The notes: generated from the sequence alone by a model not told the origin. A stretch of DNA of 64,000 nucleotides from JANQPX01 sp039197065 (GCA_039197065.1 JBCCUL010000039.1:20850-84849), one strand, 5' to 3'; counted from the first letter of the stretch, positions 1 to 8,732 are shown. Program-made: numbers and translations.

Positions 1-180
1 ACGCTCGGCAAGCTCGATCTCCGGTGGCAGCCGATCCCCGATGCCCAGCCCTGCCCGCTCGACCATCCGAGACAGCGCCTCCAACACATCCCGACCGCTG
101 CTACCAGCCTTGAGCGGCCGTATCTGGTCAGCTGCTTTCCGAAGCCTCGTCGGGGCTAAGGCCGGCTTTGATGACGACAC
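1..180 (-). CDS. GntR-family transcriptional regulator, N-terminal part (cut by window start)
   Basis: The minus-strand frame is open from a GTG at 180 to the window edge (60 codons). It ends in the classic start of a GntR winged helix: a helix reading DVLEALSRMVERAGLGIGDR followed by LPPEIELAER, the stretch that precedes the LGVSR recognition helix in FadR/FCD-type regulators. A TAG lies just upstream in frame, so the GTG is the only full-length start; no strong ribosome site is seen. The effector domain lies outside the window, so the subfamily is inferred. Two operator-like palindromes sit about 45-75 bases upstream of the start, which suggests autoregulation. The ureohydrolase at 559 is divergent and could share this control. 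Confidence 0.7.
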   Translation of the reverse strand, partial: MSSSKPALAPTRLRKAADQIRPLKAGSSGRDVLEALSRMVERAGLGIGDRLPPEIELAER

Positions 181-223
181 GATCCAGGCCCGTCTTGATG
201 GGTACTACCGTAACCATAAGTTA

Positions 224-255
224 TTGTCGGACAAAATCAAGATAATGTCCGACAA
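224..255. promoter_or_regulatory. Paired GntR/FCD-type operator palindromes
   Basis: TTGTCGGACAA at 224-234 is a perfect 11-base palindrome. ATGTCCGACAA at 245-255 is the same sequence with one change, 21 bases away (two helical turns). FCD-type GntR regulators bind sites of the form TNGTNNNACNA, which both copies fit. The pair lies between the partial GntR gene (start 180, minus strand) and the ureohydrolase (start 559, plus strand). Confidence 0.6.
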
Positions 256-259
256 AACC

Positions 260-558
260 TTGATGCGTGCTCAACGCCTCACGAGTCAGGACGTCAAATG
301 GCTACCGGCAATCTGCAACAAGTCACGCATGGGCACCTGACAGCAAGTTGAGGGTGCATTCTGGTTGGCGGCAGCGTGTGATTTCTGGGATCCAGAACCT
401 GCCTGAAGGATGCGACCGTCGCCCGTTATCGCCGACGGCTCTTGCCCTGAAATCGGGTTTTGGCTTCAACCTTTGAACTCTGAGACGGCAGCAGGCATGT
501 CCCAGTTATGCGAACACCTAACACCGCACATGAATGACGATGCGCAGGAGGCCCTCAA
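260..558. other. Intergenic region without a recognisable gene
   Basis: About 300 bases between the operators and the ureohydrolase. The open frames here look random, with no family signature. A ten-codon frame at 531-563 (ATG to TGA) overlaps the ureohydrolase start by ATGA and contains its ribosome site AGGAGG; it may be a leader peptide or chance. Confidence 0.4.
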
Positions 559-1518
559 ATGAGTCAAAAGCCCGATCTCGGTGCGCTGTTTGGCGCGACA
601 TCCGCCGAGACCTTTCTTGGCCTTGAGGCCTGCACCGACTTGGAGGCCATCGACGCGTCATCGGCCTTCATTGGCGCCCCTTGTGCAACGCCTTACGGGT
701 CTGTCGGAGCTTATGCGCGGAATGGCCCGGCTTCGTTGCGGCAGGCCATCGGGTCGTTGACGGCGAACATCGATAGGCACAATTTCGATCTCGGCGGTCA
801 AACCTTCCCGCAGGGGACGAAACGCGCAGTCGATTGTGGCGACTTGCCATGGAGTGACACTGATTTCGCGTTCAACCGAGCAACGATCCGGCAAGCGATT
901 TCCAGCGTCGCGCGACGCGGTGTGGTTCCCATTCTGATTGGCGGGGACGACTCTGTTCCCATTCCCATGTTGGACGCCTTGAGCGACACAGGTAAGACCT
1001 ACACGATTTTGCAGATCGATGCGCATATCGATTGGCGTGATAGCCATATGGGCGAAACGCTGGGTCTGTCCTCGACGATGCGGCGAGCATCCGAGATGGA
1101 TCACATCGAGAAGATTATCCAAGTCGGCGCGCGCGGGATCGGATCGGGATACTCCTCCGACTATGATGACGCGGTGGCGTGGGGCGCCAAGTTCGTCACA
1201 GGTCCAGACATTCACCAGCGAGGTCTGCAACCCGCAATCGACCAGCTCGACCGCGGTGCTGACATTATTCTCTGCATCGACATTGACGCGATGGATCCAG
1301 CAATCGCACCGAACACAATCGGACGCACACCCGGTGGTCTCGGCTACTACCAGGTGCTCGAACTGATTACAGCGGCTGCGGAACGTGGCTCCATTGCTTC
1401 GGTCGACTTTGTCGAGATCATGCCGGAGGTGGATATCGACGGCATTGGCGGTCTGACCGTATCGCGACTGGTTGCCGCCACAATGGGCATCGTTGCCCGC
1501 CAGCAGGCGAAGATCTGA
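559..1518 (+). CDS. Arginase/agmatinase-family ureohydrolase
   Basis: 319 aa, the usual length for agmatinase-like ureohydrolases, which hydrolyse a guanidino compound to urea plus an amine using two manganese ions. The metal motifs are present in order: GGDDS (residues 128-132), DAHID (154-158) and DIDAMDP (241-247), so Asp154, His156, Asp158, Asp241 and Asp243 are in place. The first motif normally reads GGDHS; here the His is Asp131, a change in a metal ligand. The ribosome site AGGAGG lies just before the ATG. The gene stands alone, downstream of GntR operators. The substrate could be agmatine, guanidinobutyrate or another guanidino acid; the sequence does not decide. Confidence 0.85.
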   Translation: MSQKPDLGALFGATSAETFLGLEACTDLEAIDASSAFIGAPCATPYGSVGAYARNGPASLRQAIGSLTANIDRHNFDLGGQTFPQGTKRAVDCGDLPWSDTDFAFNRATIRQAISSVARRGVVPILIGGDDSVPIPMLDALSDTGKTYTILQIDAHIDWRDSHMGETLGLSSTMRRASEMDHIEKIIQVGARGIGSGYSSDYDDAVAWGAKFVTGPDIHQRGLQPAIDQLDRGADIILCIDIDAMDPAIAPNTIGRTPGGLGYYQVLELITAAAERGSIASVDFVEIMPEVDIDGIGGLTVSRLVAATMGIVARQQAKI

Positions 1519-1671
1519 ACCCAACTCGAACGACGCCGTCGATTTCTGAGAAAGATGCTGCAACCGGCCGAGTTCGGTCAGGGACGGCAACAAGCGCGGT
1601 CGCCTATCACGAGGAATGCGCCCACCAGTGCTGGAGACAATCTGGAGAAAGTCCGAAAATGAACCTGCTCA

Positions 1672-4600
1672 TCACGATGGGACAGTCGCTAGATCGACGG
1701 TCGAATCGGCAGGGCGTCTTGCCGATTCAACAGCGGCCGCGCTGCGCCTCGATACGGCTAGGCTGAAGGCCGGCGGCACGAAGTAGAAGGAGACGACGGT
1801 CGACAGCAGCACGCCGCCTGCGATCGCCATGGCGAAGGGCGGCCAAAAGCCGCCGCCTGCGAGGATCAGGGGCAGGAACCCGCCGAACGTGGTGATCGTG
1901 GTCGAGAAGATATGGCGGCTGGAATCCATCACCGTCTCACGGATCGCGCCCGGATCGCCTGCCGCAGCAAGCGGCTTTGCCTGAAGGGCCGTCATGATGA
2001 TGATCGCGGCGTTGATCGAAACGCCAATCGAGCCGATCACGCCGATCAGCGCCTGGATGCCGAAGGGATAGTCGAAGATCGCGAGCGCCAGCAGGCTTAG
2101 GCCCATGGACAGGATGGCGACCGCGCCCGCGATCAGCGACAGGCGATAGGAATTGAAGGTCAGCACGATCGAGGCGATCATCAGCGCGACGATCAGGCCG
2201 ATGGGGCCGAGGAGATTGTTGACGGTCTCGGCGCGCGCATCCGAGTCGCCGCCATATTCGATGCGATAACCAGGCGGCAGGTCGAGCGGCTGGACCTCCA
2301 GGATCTGCTGCAGCTCGGCTAGAGCCTCTTCCGGGAGAACGCCGAGCTGAAGATAGGCCTGGACGGTGACCACACGCTCGCCGTTTCGCCGATCGATCGG
2401 GCTTTCCGAAGGCACCAGGCGCGCCTCACCGAGCGCGGACAGCGGGAGCCCGGGATAGACGCCCTCCTGGACCAGACTTCGCGCATTGGGCGGCAGCAGA
2501 TCGAGCGTCCTAATGGCCGTAATGTCCTCACGGCCGACATCGCCGACGCGCACGCGCACCGGCAGCTCCTCCGGGCCTTCGACCAACGAGCCGCCGGTCC
2601 TCCCGGTGGTGAGACCATCCAGCTGGTCAGCAGCATCGGCGAGTGTGAGGCCAGCCATGCGAAGCTTGTCCTCGTCGAAATCGAAGACGAGCTTGGGCGC
2701 CGCACTCTCGAGGCTGGTCTTGGTGTGGGTGACCTCCGGGATCGAGGCCATCAGGAGACGCATGCCGGCGGCGGCCTCCTTCAAGACCGGAAGCTCCGGC
2801 CCAACCACGCGCACCTCCACCGGTGCTGCGACCGGCGGGCCTTGGACCAGATGGCGGACGATGCTCTGCGCTTCCGGCAGTTCCCGATCGAGCACGGCCT
2901 GAAGGTCAGGCACCAGCGTCTTGGTCAGGCGTTCGTCCGCCGTGGTGACCAGCGCTTCGGCGAAGCTCGGCACGCCGTCCTGGTTCATCATCATGTTGTA
3001 ATAAAAGGAAGGCGCACTCTCGCCCATGACCCAGGTGACCGCCTTGATCTCGTCCCGGTCCCGGAGGATGCGGTCGGCGTCGGCCACCAGGCGTTCACTC
3101 GAGGCAAGGCTGGCGCCATCCGGCAGCTTCAGCTGGACGTAGAACTGATCCCGCTCGACACCCGGGAAGAACTGCGCGGTCAGCACCGGGAAGGCGCCGA
3201 AACCGATCACGGGGAGGATCAGGGCGGCGAGGATGGCAAGCCCGCGATAGCGAAGTGAAAGGTCGAGCGAGGCCGCGAACAGGCGGCCGATCCAGCCCGG
3301 GTTCACCCCGTTACGCCACCAGGACCAGCGCCCCCCACCCTCGCCTTCCGGGAGGACGAGCCCGGCGATCGCCGGCGTGACGGTCAGCGCCAGGAGAAAG
3401 GACGTGATCAGCATGACGATCACGGCGGTTGCGATGGAGCCGACGAAATCGCCGGCCGGCCCCGGCAGCACCGCCATCGGCATGAAGGCGAAAACCGTGG
3501 TCGCGGTGGACGCGAGTAGCGGGACCGCCAACCGGCGCACGGCCGCGCCCACCGCCTTTTCCCGGGCTTTGCGATGGCGAATCCGCCGGGCGATCTCGTC
3601 AGTCATGACGATCGCAGCATCCACCATCAGGCCGAGCGCCACGATCATCCCGGTGACCGACATCTGATGGATCGGCACGCCGAGCTTTTGCAGGATGGCG
3701 AGCGACAGGAGAGCGGTGAGCGGAAGCGTGATCGCGACCACAAAGGCGGCGCGCCAGCCGAGCGTGATCAGCAGCACGCCGATCACCAGGCTGACGCCGA
3801 TCAGGAGATTCTGGCCGAGTTCGCCCAGGCGCTTTGCGGTATAGGCGCTCTGATCGAACAGGAGCTGATGCTCGATCCCATGGGGCAGCGCGGCCTCGAA
3901 GTCCGTCAAGGCTGCGCGCATCCGCGTCATCCAGGCATCGACCTGGAGATCGCTTTGCATGCGTGCGGCGATGAGGATCGCAGGGCGGCCCTCGACCAGC
4001 GCTTTCGTGGCTCGGGGCTGCTCGACGCCGCGGGTGACGGAAGCAACGTCCCCGATCCGGTTGATGGCGCCGTCCGGCGTTTCGATCAGCGGGATGGCGC
4101 GAATGCGATCGAGACCGTCGATCTCGCCCGTGACCTCGATCAGAAAATCCTTGCCGGCGCCCGGCACGCGACCGGCCTCGATTTTGGCATCGGCACGGCG
4201 AATGGCAGCGGCCACATCGGCGACCGTCAAGCCGAGACTGGCAAGCCTTCTCGCCTCGATCTCGACGCGGACCTCCTCTTCCGCCTCGCCGAAGAGACGC
4301 ACCAGCTCAGTGCCGGGCACGCCGCGAAGACGATCCTGCAGAAGCTCGGCATAGCGGTTCAAGATGGCGGGCGCGACGTCGCGGCCGTCCCGGCCCATCA
4401 ACGCGCTGATCGCGGAGAACGCTCCCGTTCGGTCATTGTCGAATTCCGGCTCGGGCACGCCAGCCGGGAAGTTCAACGCCGCGTCCGAAAGCGCGTCCCG
4501 GATCTCGGACCAGGCCTGCTCGATCTCGACATCTGTGATGAATGAGGACAGCTCGATGCTGATCACCGAGATACCGGTGCGGGACGCTGAGGTGATCTCG

Positions 4601-4830
4601 ACGATCGTGTCGATCTCGCGGAGCTCCTCCTCGATTTTCTCCGTGACCAGCGCCTCGACGCGCGCGGGATCGGCGCCGGGATAGGGCGTGATCACGTTCG
4701 CGAAGAGGTTGGTGATGGTCGGATCTTCCTGCCGACCGATGGTGAGAAGTGACGTCGCGCCGATGGCGACGATCATGAAGATCACAAGACCGAGGATGCG
4801 GCGTTGCCGATAGAGCAGCGATTCCATCAT
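1672..4830 (-). CDS. RND efflux pump inner-membrane subunit (AcrB/MexB-like, HAE1 type)
   Basis: About 1052 aa from ATG 4830, the normal length of an AcrB-type proton-driven efflux transporter. A first membrane helix (residues 10-28) is followed by a large periplasmic domain, a block of membrane helices, a second periplasmic domain and a second helix block. The membrane part carries the acidic stretch GLMVDAAIVMTDEIARRIR, typical of helix 4 of RND pumps. The frame stays open upstream to 5028, but GAGGAGG directly before ATG 4830 marks the real start. The adaptor gene ends 8 bases upstream, so the two form an operon, probably repressed by the divergent TetR at 6098. No outer-membrane factor gene is in view. 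Confidence 0.92.
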   Translation of the reverse strand: MMESLLYRQRRILGLVIFMIVAIGATSLLTIGRQEDPTITNLFANVITPYPGADPARVEALVTEKIEEELREIDTIVEITSASRTGISVISIELSSFITDVEIEQAWSEIRDALSDAALNFPAGVPEPEFDNDRTGAFSAISALMGRDGRDVAPAILNRYAELLQDRLRGVPGTELVRLFGEAEEEVRVEIEARRLASLGLTVADVAAAIRRADAKIEAGRVPGAGKDFLIEVTGEIDGLDRIRAIPLIETPDGAINRIGDVASVTRGVEQPRATKALVEGRPAILIAARMQSDLQVDAWMTRMRAALTDFEAALPHGIEHQLLFDQSAYTAKRLGELGQNLLIGVSLVIGVLLITLGWRAAFVVAITLPLTALLSLAILQKLGVPIHQMSVTGMIVALGLMVDAAIVMTDEIARRIRHRKAREKAVGAAVRRLAVPLLASTATTVFAFMPMAVLPGPAGDFVGSIATAVIVMLITSFLLALTVTPAIAGLVLPEGEGGGRWSWWRNGVNPGWIGRLFAASLDLSLRYRGLAILAALILPVIGFGAFPVLTAQFFPGVERDQFYVQLKLPDGASLASSERLVADADRILRDRDEIKAVTWVMGESAPSFYYNMMMNQDGVPSFAEALVTTADERLTKTLVPDLQAVLDRELPEAQSIVRHLVQGPPVAAPVEVRVVGPELPVLKEAAAGMRLLMASIPEVTHTKTSLESAAPKLVFDFDEDKLRMAGLTLADAADQLDGLTTGRTGGSLVEGPEELPVRVRVGDVGREDITAIRTLDLLPPNARSLVQEGVYPGLPLSALGEARLVPSESPIDRRNGERVVTVQAYLQLGVLPEEALAELQQILEVQPLDLPPGYRIEYGGDSDARAETVNNLLGPIGLIVALMIASIVLTFNSYRLSLIAGAVAILSMGLSLLALAIFDYPFGIQALIGVIGSIGVSINAAIIIMTALQAKPLAAAGDPGAIRETVMDSSRHIFSTTITTFGGFLPLILAGGGFWPPFAMAIAGGVLLSTVVSFYFVPPAFSLAVSRRSAAAVESARRPADSTVDLATVPS

Positions 4831-4838
4831 CGGCCTCC

Positions 4839-5978
4839 TCAGCCCTGGCCTAAGACCGTAATGCGCTGGCCGGCGACGAGACGATTGTCGCCGCCGACGA
4901 TGATCTGATCGCCTTCGAGAAAGCTGCCGCGGACAAACGCCTGCTCGCCCTCGACATGGAGGATCTCGACCGCTTCGCGCCGCGCAACCATGGCGTCGGC
5001 GTCCTCTGCTGTCGTCATCAGCGACCAAAGGCCGTTCTGCGCCTCTGAAAGCGCTGCGAGCGGCACCCAGGTTCCTTCAGTGGAGACGTCACGGCCGATC
5101 GCGAGCTCGACCATGTCACCGAAGGCCAGGCCTTGAACATCCTCGACGATGAGCAAGGCCGGCACCGTGCGCGTCGCCATGGTGAGGTCGGGACGAAGCG
5201 AGATAAGCTTAGCATCGAGTTGGCGATCGCCTGCGGTCAGCGGCATGACGATGCCCGGCTCCAGCCCCTGCGCTGCCTCAGGCGCGATACCGATCCTTAC
5301 CTGCGCGCCGCCCGCCTCCATCAGCCGAACCACCGGCACGCCGGCGCTGACGATGCGGCCCTGGTCCAAAAATCGGTCGGCGACGATGGCATCGAAGGGG
5401 GCTTTGATCTCCGACTTGGCGATGTCGATGTCGACCGCCAGGAGCGCCGCATCGATCGAGGCGATCGCAGCCTCCAAGGCTTTGGCGTTCAACCTCGCCT
5501 CGTCGAAGCGTTGGGTCGAGGCGAAGCCTTTGTCACTGAGATCCGCCTGGCGTTCGGTGGTGAGACGGGCAAGCTCGAGCTCGGCTTCGGCACGCTGCCG
5601 ATCGGCGACCAAGCCTGCGCGCCGGGCGCGGAGCTGGTCCTGATCGAGTACGGCGATCACCTGCCCCTCGACGACCGGGTCCCCTTCCTCCACCAGGACA
5701 TCGGTCACAAGGCCGGATCGTTCGAAGGCCACTGGCGTCTCCCGCCTTGGCTCCAACCGTCCAGCGAAACGCTGCTCGACGCGATAGCCTTCCTTGAGTG
5801 CGATCGTCATCGTCGCGACCGGCAAGGGCGGCGTCGCGTCTGCCGAGACCTTGGCATCCGCCCGCCAATGCAGGGTCGCGATGCCGGCGGCCATGGCGCC
5901 AACCAGGAAAACGGCGACCAAGGCCTGAGCGCAATAGCCGGCGAGCCGTCGTACCAGGGAGCGTTGCGATCCGGACAT
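4839..5978 (-). CDS. RND efflux periplasmic adaptor (membrane fusion protein)
   Basis: About 379 aa. An N-terminal membrane anchor (residues 12-35) is followed by a half-lipoyl motif (residues 70-95), an alpha-hairpin rich in Ala, Glu and Arg (100-165), the second lipoyl half, and beta-barrel and membrane-proximal domains, the order of AcrA/MexA adaptors. It would link the RND pump to an outer-membrane channel. Two in-frame ATGs exist; the one at 5978 is preferred because GAGGAA lies 7 bases upstream. It is the first gene of the operon with the pump gene, and its promoter region carries the nested TetR-type palindrome. Confidence 0.9.
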   Translation of the reverse strand: MSGSQRSLVRRLAGYCAQALVAVFLVGAMAAGIATLHWRADAKVSADATPPLPVATMTIALKEGYRVEQRFAGRLEPRRETPVAFERSGLVTDVLVEEGDPVVEGQVIAVLDQDQLRARRAGLVADRQRAEAELELARLTTERQADLSDKGFASTQRFDEARLNAKALEAAIASIDAALLAVDIDIAKSEIKAPFDAIVADRFLDQGRIVSAGVPVVRLMEAGGAQVRIGIAPEAAQGLEPGIVMPLTAGDRQLDAKLISLRPDLTMATRTVPALLIVEDVQGLAFGDMVELAIGRDVSTEGTWVPLAALSEAQNGLWSLMTTAEDADAMVARREAVEILHVEGEQAFVRGSFLEGDQIIVGGDNRLVAGQRITVLGQG

Positions 5979-5994
5979 GGTGTTCCTCACCATT

Positions 5995-6036
5995 GAATGT
6001 TACGACCGATAACATATGTTAGTTACGCTAACATTC
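5995..6036. promoter_or_regulatory. Nested palindromic operator between efflux operon and tetR
   Basis: TAACATATGTTA (6010-6021) is a perfect 12-base palindrome. Around the same centre (6015.5) lies a second inverted pair, GAATGTTA (5995-6002) and TAACATTC (6029-6036). The block lies 17 bases upstream of the adaptor start and 61 bases upstream of tetR, the expected place for a TetR repressor controlling both promoters. A separate short palindrome, ACAGAA-A-TTCTGT, lies at 6049-6061. Confidence 0.7.
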
Positions 6037-6097
6037 TAGACCCGGATCACAGAAATTCTGTATCATCGGTCACATTATCGATGATGGGAGTTCCCGA

Positions 6098-6718
6098 ATG
6101 GCCAAAGCGGCCGCGGAAAAGCGAGAGCGTTACCATCATGGTCAGCTGCGAGAGGCGCTGATCGATGCGGCGCATCAGCTAATCAACGCCCATGGCCCGG
6201 AAGGCTTCAGCCTCGCCGAGGCTTGTCGGCTCGCCGGCGTCTCGACAGCCGCGCCCTATCGGCATTTCGCCGATCGCGGCGCCCTGGTCGAGGCGGTCGC
6301 TTCGGAAGGTTTCGGCTGGCTTCGGGAACGCACTGAGGCTGCGCGGGATCAGCATCGGCTGGGATCGGTTGAGAGCATCGTTGCGATGGGCAAGGCTTAT
6401 GTGGCGTTCGCTGCCGACGAGCCTGCCGTGTTCAAGCTGATGTTCGGCCGTCATCCCGATGTGCAGCCTGAGGGTGAGGCCCATATCGAAGGCACCCCCT
6501 GCTTTCAGGTTCTGCTGGATGCTGTCGACGCCTGGATCGAGCGCTCAGGCGCCGAAGTCGACCACACGCTCGACGTGGCACTTCCCCTTTGGACCATCGT
6601 CCACGGCACCGCCTACCTCTTGATCGACCACGATTTCGATGCTGTGGCGCCGGGCACGGATACGGACCGACTAGTCGAACGCTCGACTGCCGCCTTCCTT
6701 AAAGGGATATCTGGGTAA
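6098..6718 (+). CDS. TetR/AcrR-family repressor of the RND operon
   Basis: 206 aa. The N-terminal helix-turn-helix runs from YHHGQLREALIDAA to STAAPYRHFADRGALVEAVA (residues 11-68), a strong TetR signature. The C-terminal part contains LWTIVHGTAYLLIDHDF, the WHG-type ligand domain common in small TetR repressors. The gene is divergent from the efflux operon with a symmetric operator between them, so it is very likely the local repressor responding to a pump substrate. The start is the ATG at 6098, preceded by GGGAG. Confidence 0.9.
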   Translation: MAKAAAEKRERYHHGQLREALIDAAHQLINAHGPEGFSLAEACRLAGVSTAAPYRHFADRGALVEAVASEGFGWLRERTEAARDQHRLGSVESIVAMGKAYVAFAADEPAVFKLMFGRHPDVQPEGEAHIEGTPCFQVLLDAVDAWIERSGAEVDHTLDVALPLWTIVHGTAYLLIDHDFDAVAPGTDTDRLVERSTAAFLKGISG

Positions 6719-6942
6719 CTCCCACGCATCGCTTGGCGTTCCGAAACAGATCATTCCTATCAAGGCGTTTCAATCTCCGAAGCTTGGAAGATCCGCCAAC
6801 CGCTCCTTCCGGACACTCGGCCAACGAGTCCCAAAGCAGGAAAGGTGGTATCTGAAGCGCTCAAAAATGAAAGAGTTCTGAACGTTTCACGACCCGGGTC
6901 GGCCTGGCGGCCAGGACTCAGATTTGGACCGAAGATGAGCGA

Positions 6943-7548
6943 TCACATAGAACCTTTCTGCAGAGGGCTCGATCCGACCGACATCGCCATATCAGTCAGC
7001 ATATCCGCAACCTGTTCCGTTGATAGCGGCACGGACGAAGCGGTCACCGAATAGCCCTCGAAGAAAGGCAGCAACAGACTTCTCAGTCGGTCCCGGACGT
7101 CTGGATCCGCGGCCCGGCCCAGCACAAAGTCCGCAATCAGTAGAGAGAAGGTCCGGTAATAGTCAGCCATATGATCTCGGATCGTCGGGTTCCGCGACGA
7201 TATCGCCCAAAGCTCGCGGAAGATGCGGCACATGTCCGACAATTCGTCGCCATGGCGGAGCCCGGTCAGGATCAACAGATGCGCCCGCTCATGCGGACTG
7301 GGTGCGGAGCTGTCCTCCGTCAGCCGTCTGACTTCCTCGGTGCATTCTTCAAAATATCGCGTGACCATCGCCTTCACCACGTCGTCACGGGACTTGAAGT
7401 AGTACTGCACATTGCTCAGCCGCATGCCCGTGCGTTCGGCGATCTTGCGCATGGTGAGACCGGCGTCACCCGTCTCTCTCAGCAGGTCGAGCGCATTTTC
7501 AAGGATCAAGCATTCCTTGGAAGATCGCTGCGCAGCGCCGTCCGTCAT
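6943..7548 (-). CDS. TetR-family repressor next to the haloalkane dehalogenase
   Basis: 201 aa. The TetR helix-turn-helix lies at residues 12-60 (LENALDLLRETGDAGLTMRK, then YYFKSRDDVVKAMV). The C-terminal helices form the ligand domain and match no named subfamily I can identify. The gene is divergent from the dehalogenase at 7660, and the 111-base gap holds a 13-base inverted repeat overlapping a promoter. The simplest reading is repression of the dehalogenase until a haloalkane or product binds. The 224 bases between its end and the preceding tetR are convergent and hold nothing recognisable. Confidence 0.88.
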   Translation of the reverse strand: MTDGAAQRSSKECLILENALDLLRETGDAGLTMRKIAERTGMRLSNVQYYFKSRDDVVKAMVTRYFEECTEEVRRLTEDSSAPSPHERAHLLILTGLRHGDELSDMCRIFRELWAISSRNPTIRDHMADYYRTFSLLIADFVLGRAADPDVRDRLRSLLLPFFEGYSVTASSVPLSTEQVADMLTDMAMSVGSSPLQKGSM

Positions 7549-7589
7549 CGCGCTCCTTTCGTTTTCACCGGCTGGTCGACTGTAAAGAC

Positions 7590-7636
7590 TTGACGCTCCA
7601 GGTCAAGCGACCTAACTTTATTTGGTCGCTTGACCT
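7590..7636 (+). promoter_or_regulatory. Promoter with 13-base inverted repeat (TetR operator) for the dehalogenase
   Basis: TTGACG (7590-7595), a 17-base spacer and TAACTT (7613-7618) form a good sigma-70-type promoter toward the dehalogenase. Perfect inverted arms AGGTCAAGCGACC (7600-7612) and GGTCGCTTGACCT (7624-7636) flank the -10 box; the left arm fills most of the spacer. A bound repressor would block polymerase. The divergent tetR start is at 7548. Confidence 0.75.
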
Positions 7637-7659
7637 AATTTCTAACCGACGGACCCGAC

Positions 7660-8568
7660 ATGATGGACGCTCTACGCACGCCAGATGACCGCTTCCGAGA
7701 CCTGCCCGGTTTCGACTTCGCCCCGCACTACGTTGACAGCCTGCCGGGATATGAAGGCCTGAGGGGCCACTATCTTGATGAAGGCGATCCCACTTCAGAC
7801 GACGTGTTCCTCTGTCTGCATGGTGAGCCCAGCTGGAGTTATCTCTATCGCAAGATGATCCCGGTCTTCGCGGCCGCCGGCATCCGTGTAATCGCGCCGG
7901 ACTGGCTGGGGTTCGGGCGCTCGGACAAGCCGGTCGAGGATGCCGTCTACTCTTTCGATTTCCACCGGGACTACATGCTCGCCTTCATCCGGCATCTGGA
8001 CCTTCGGAACATTACCTTGGTTTGCCAGGACTGGGGCGGCGTGCTGGGCCTGACCCTGCCGATGGAGATGCCGGACCGTTTCAAGCGTCTCTTGATCATG
8101 AACACAGGTCTGATGGCAGGCCCGGTCAACAGCCCGGCCTTCGAAGAATGGAAGGCTGACATCGTCGGCAATCCCGATGTGCCGGTCGAGTTCGTCATGC
8201 AGAAGAACGAGCCGGTTATCAATGACGCCGAGGCTTCGGCCTATGCAGCCCCCTTTCCGGATCAGCGTTACAAGGCCGGCGTGCGCATGTTCCCGAAGCT
8301 GATCGCCAAGACCACGGACGCGCCGGGTGTCGCTATCTCTCAACGTGCTGCGCAGTTCTGGTCCGAGCAGTGGGCGGGAGACAGCTTCATGGCGATCGGC
8401 ATGCAGGACAAGATGCTGGGGCCTGACGTCATGAACTACATGCGCACCGTGATCCGAGGTTGCCCGGAGCCCTTAGAGATCGCGAACGGCGGCCACTTCG
8501 TCCAGGAGTCCGGCGGTGCATTGATCGCTGAGAAAGCGTTGGCGCATTTTGGCCTGACACGGTCGTAA
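7660..8568 (+). CDS. Haloalkane dehalogenase, subfamily I (DhlA-like)
   Basis: 302 aa alpha/beta hydrolase that would cleave carbon-halogen bonds of haloalkanes to give alcohol and halide. The oxyanion motif HGEPSWSYLYRKM lies at residues 54-66. The nucleophile elbow VCQDWGG gives Asp124 with Trp125 next to it, the numbering known from DhlA. Trp164 in the cap is a candidate second halide ligand. The acid Asp250 (MAIGMQDKMLG) and base His279 (NGGHF) lie at the positions expected for the HLD-I subfamily. No signal peptide is present. An adjacent divergent TetR gene with an inverted-repeat promoter suggests induction. Close relatives also include dehalogenases with unknown natural substrates. 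Confidence 0.92.
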   Translation: MMDALRTPDDRFRDLPGFDFAPHYVDSLPGYEGLRGHYLDEGDPTSDDVFLCLHGEPSWSYLYRKMIPVFAAAGIRVIAPDWLGFGRSDKPVEDAVYSFDFHRDYMLAFIRHLDLRNITLVCQDWGGVLGLTLPMEMPDRFKRLLIMNTGLMAGPVNSPAFEEWKADIVGNPDVPVEFVMQKNEPVINDAEASAYAAPFPDQRYKAGVRMFPKLIAKTTDAPGVAISQRAAQFWSEQWAGDSFMAIGMQDKMLGPDVMNYMRTVIRGCPEPLEIANGGHFVQESGGALIAEKALAHFGLTRS

Positions 8569-8582
8569 GGCATGGCGAGCGA

Positions 8583-8732
8583 ATGAAGATCCTGCATCTG
8601 GTTTTTCATCCCGACCCAACATCGTCACGCGTCTACGGGGTATGACGCGAACAGATTGAGGCCAGTGGCAAGGTCTCGCTATCGCGTGATCTCCATGCCG
8701 AGTGTCCCGACTTCCGGATCGATGCCGCCTGA
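8583..8732 (+). pseudogene. Remnant of a flavodoxin-fold NAD(P)H oxidoreductase (KefF/YwrO-like)
   Basis: The frame from ATG 8583 begins MKILHLVFHPDPTSSRV, resembling the start of small NAD(P)H:quinone oxidoreductases. After a TGA at 8643-8645 it continues in the same frame as QIEASGKVSLSRDLHAECPD then FRIDA, matching the family's 'YPDF-ID' stretch. A second TGA follows at 8730-8732, and nothing recognisable comes after. It is a decayed 5' fragment of a gene that normally has about 180-200 codons. Confidence 0.6.

Noticed and set aside
41..476. Plus-strand frames of 99 and 69 codons at the window start
   Set aside because: The first is antisense to the GntR gene and runs through the operator sites; neither looks coding.
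4831..5028. 66-residue N-terminal extension of the RND pump frame
   Set aside because: It overlaps the adaptor gene and is Arg-rich; the pump family starts at MMESLLYR-like sequence behind a strong ribosome site.
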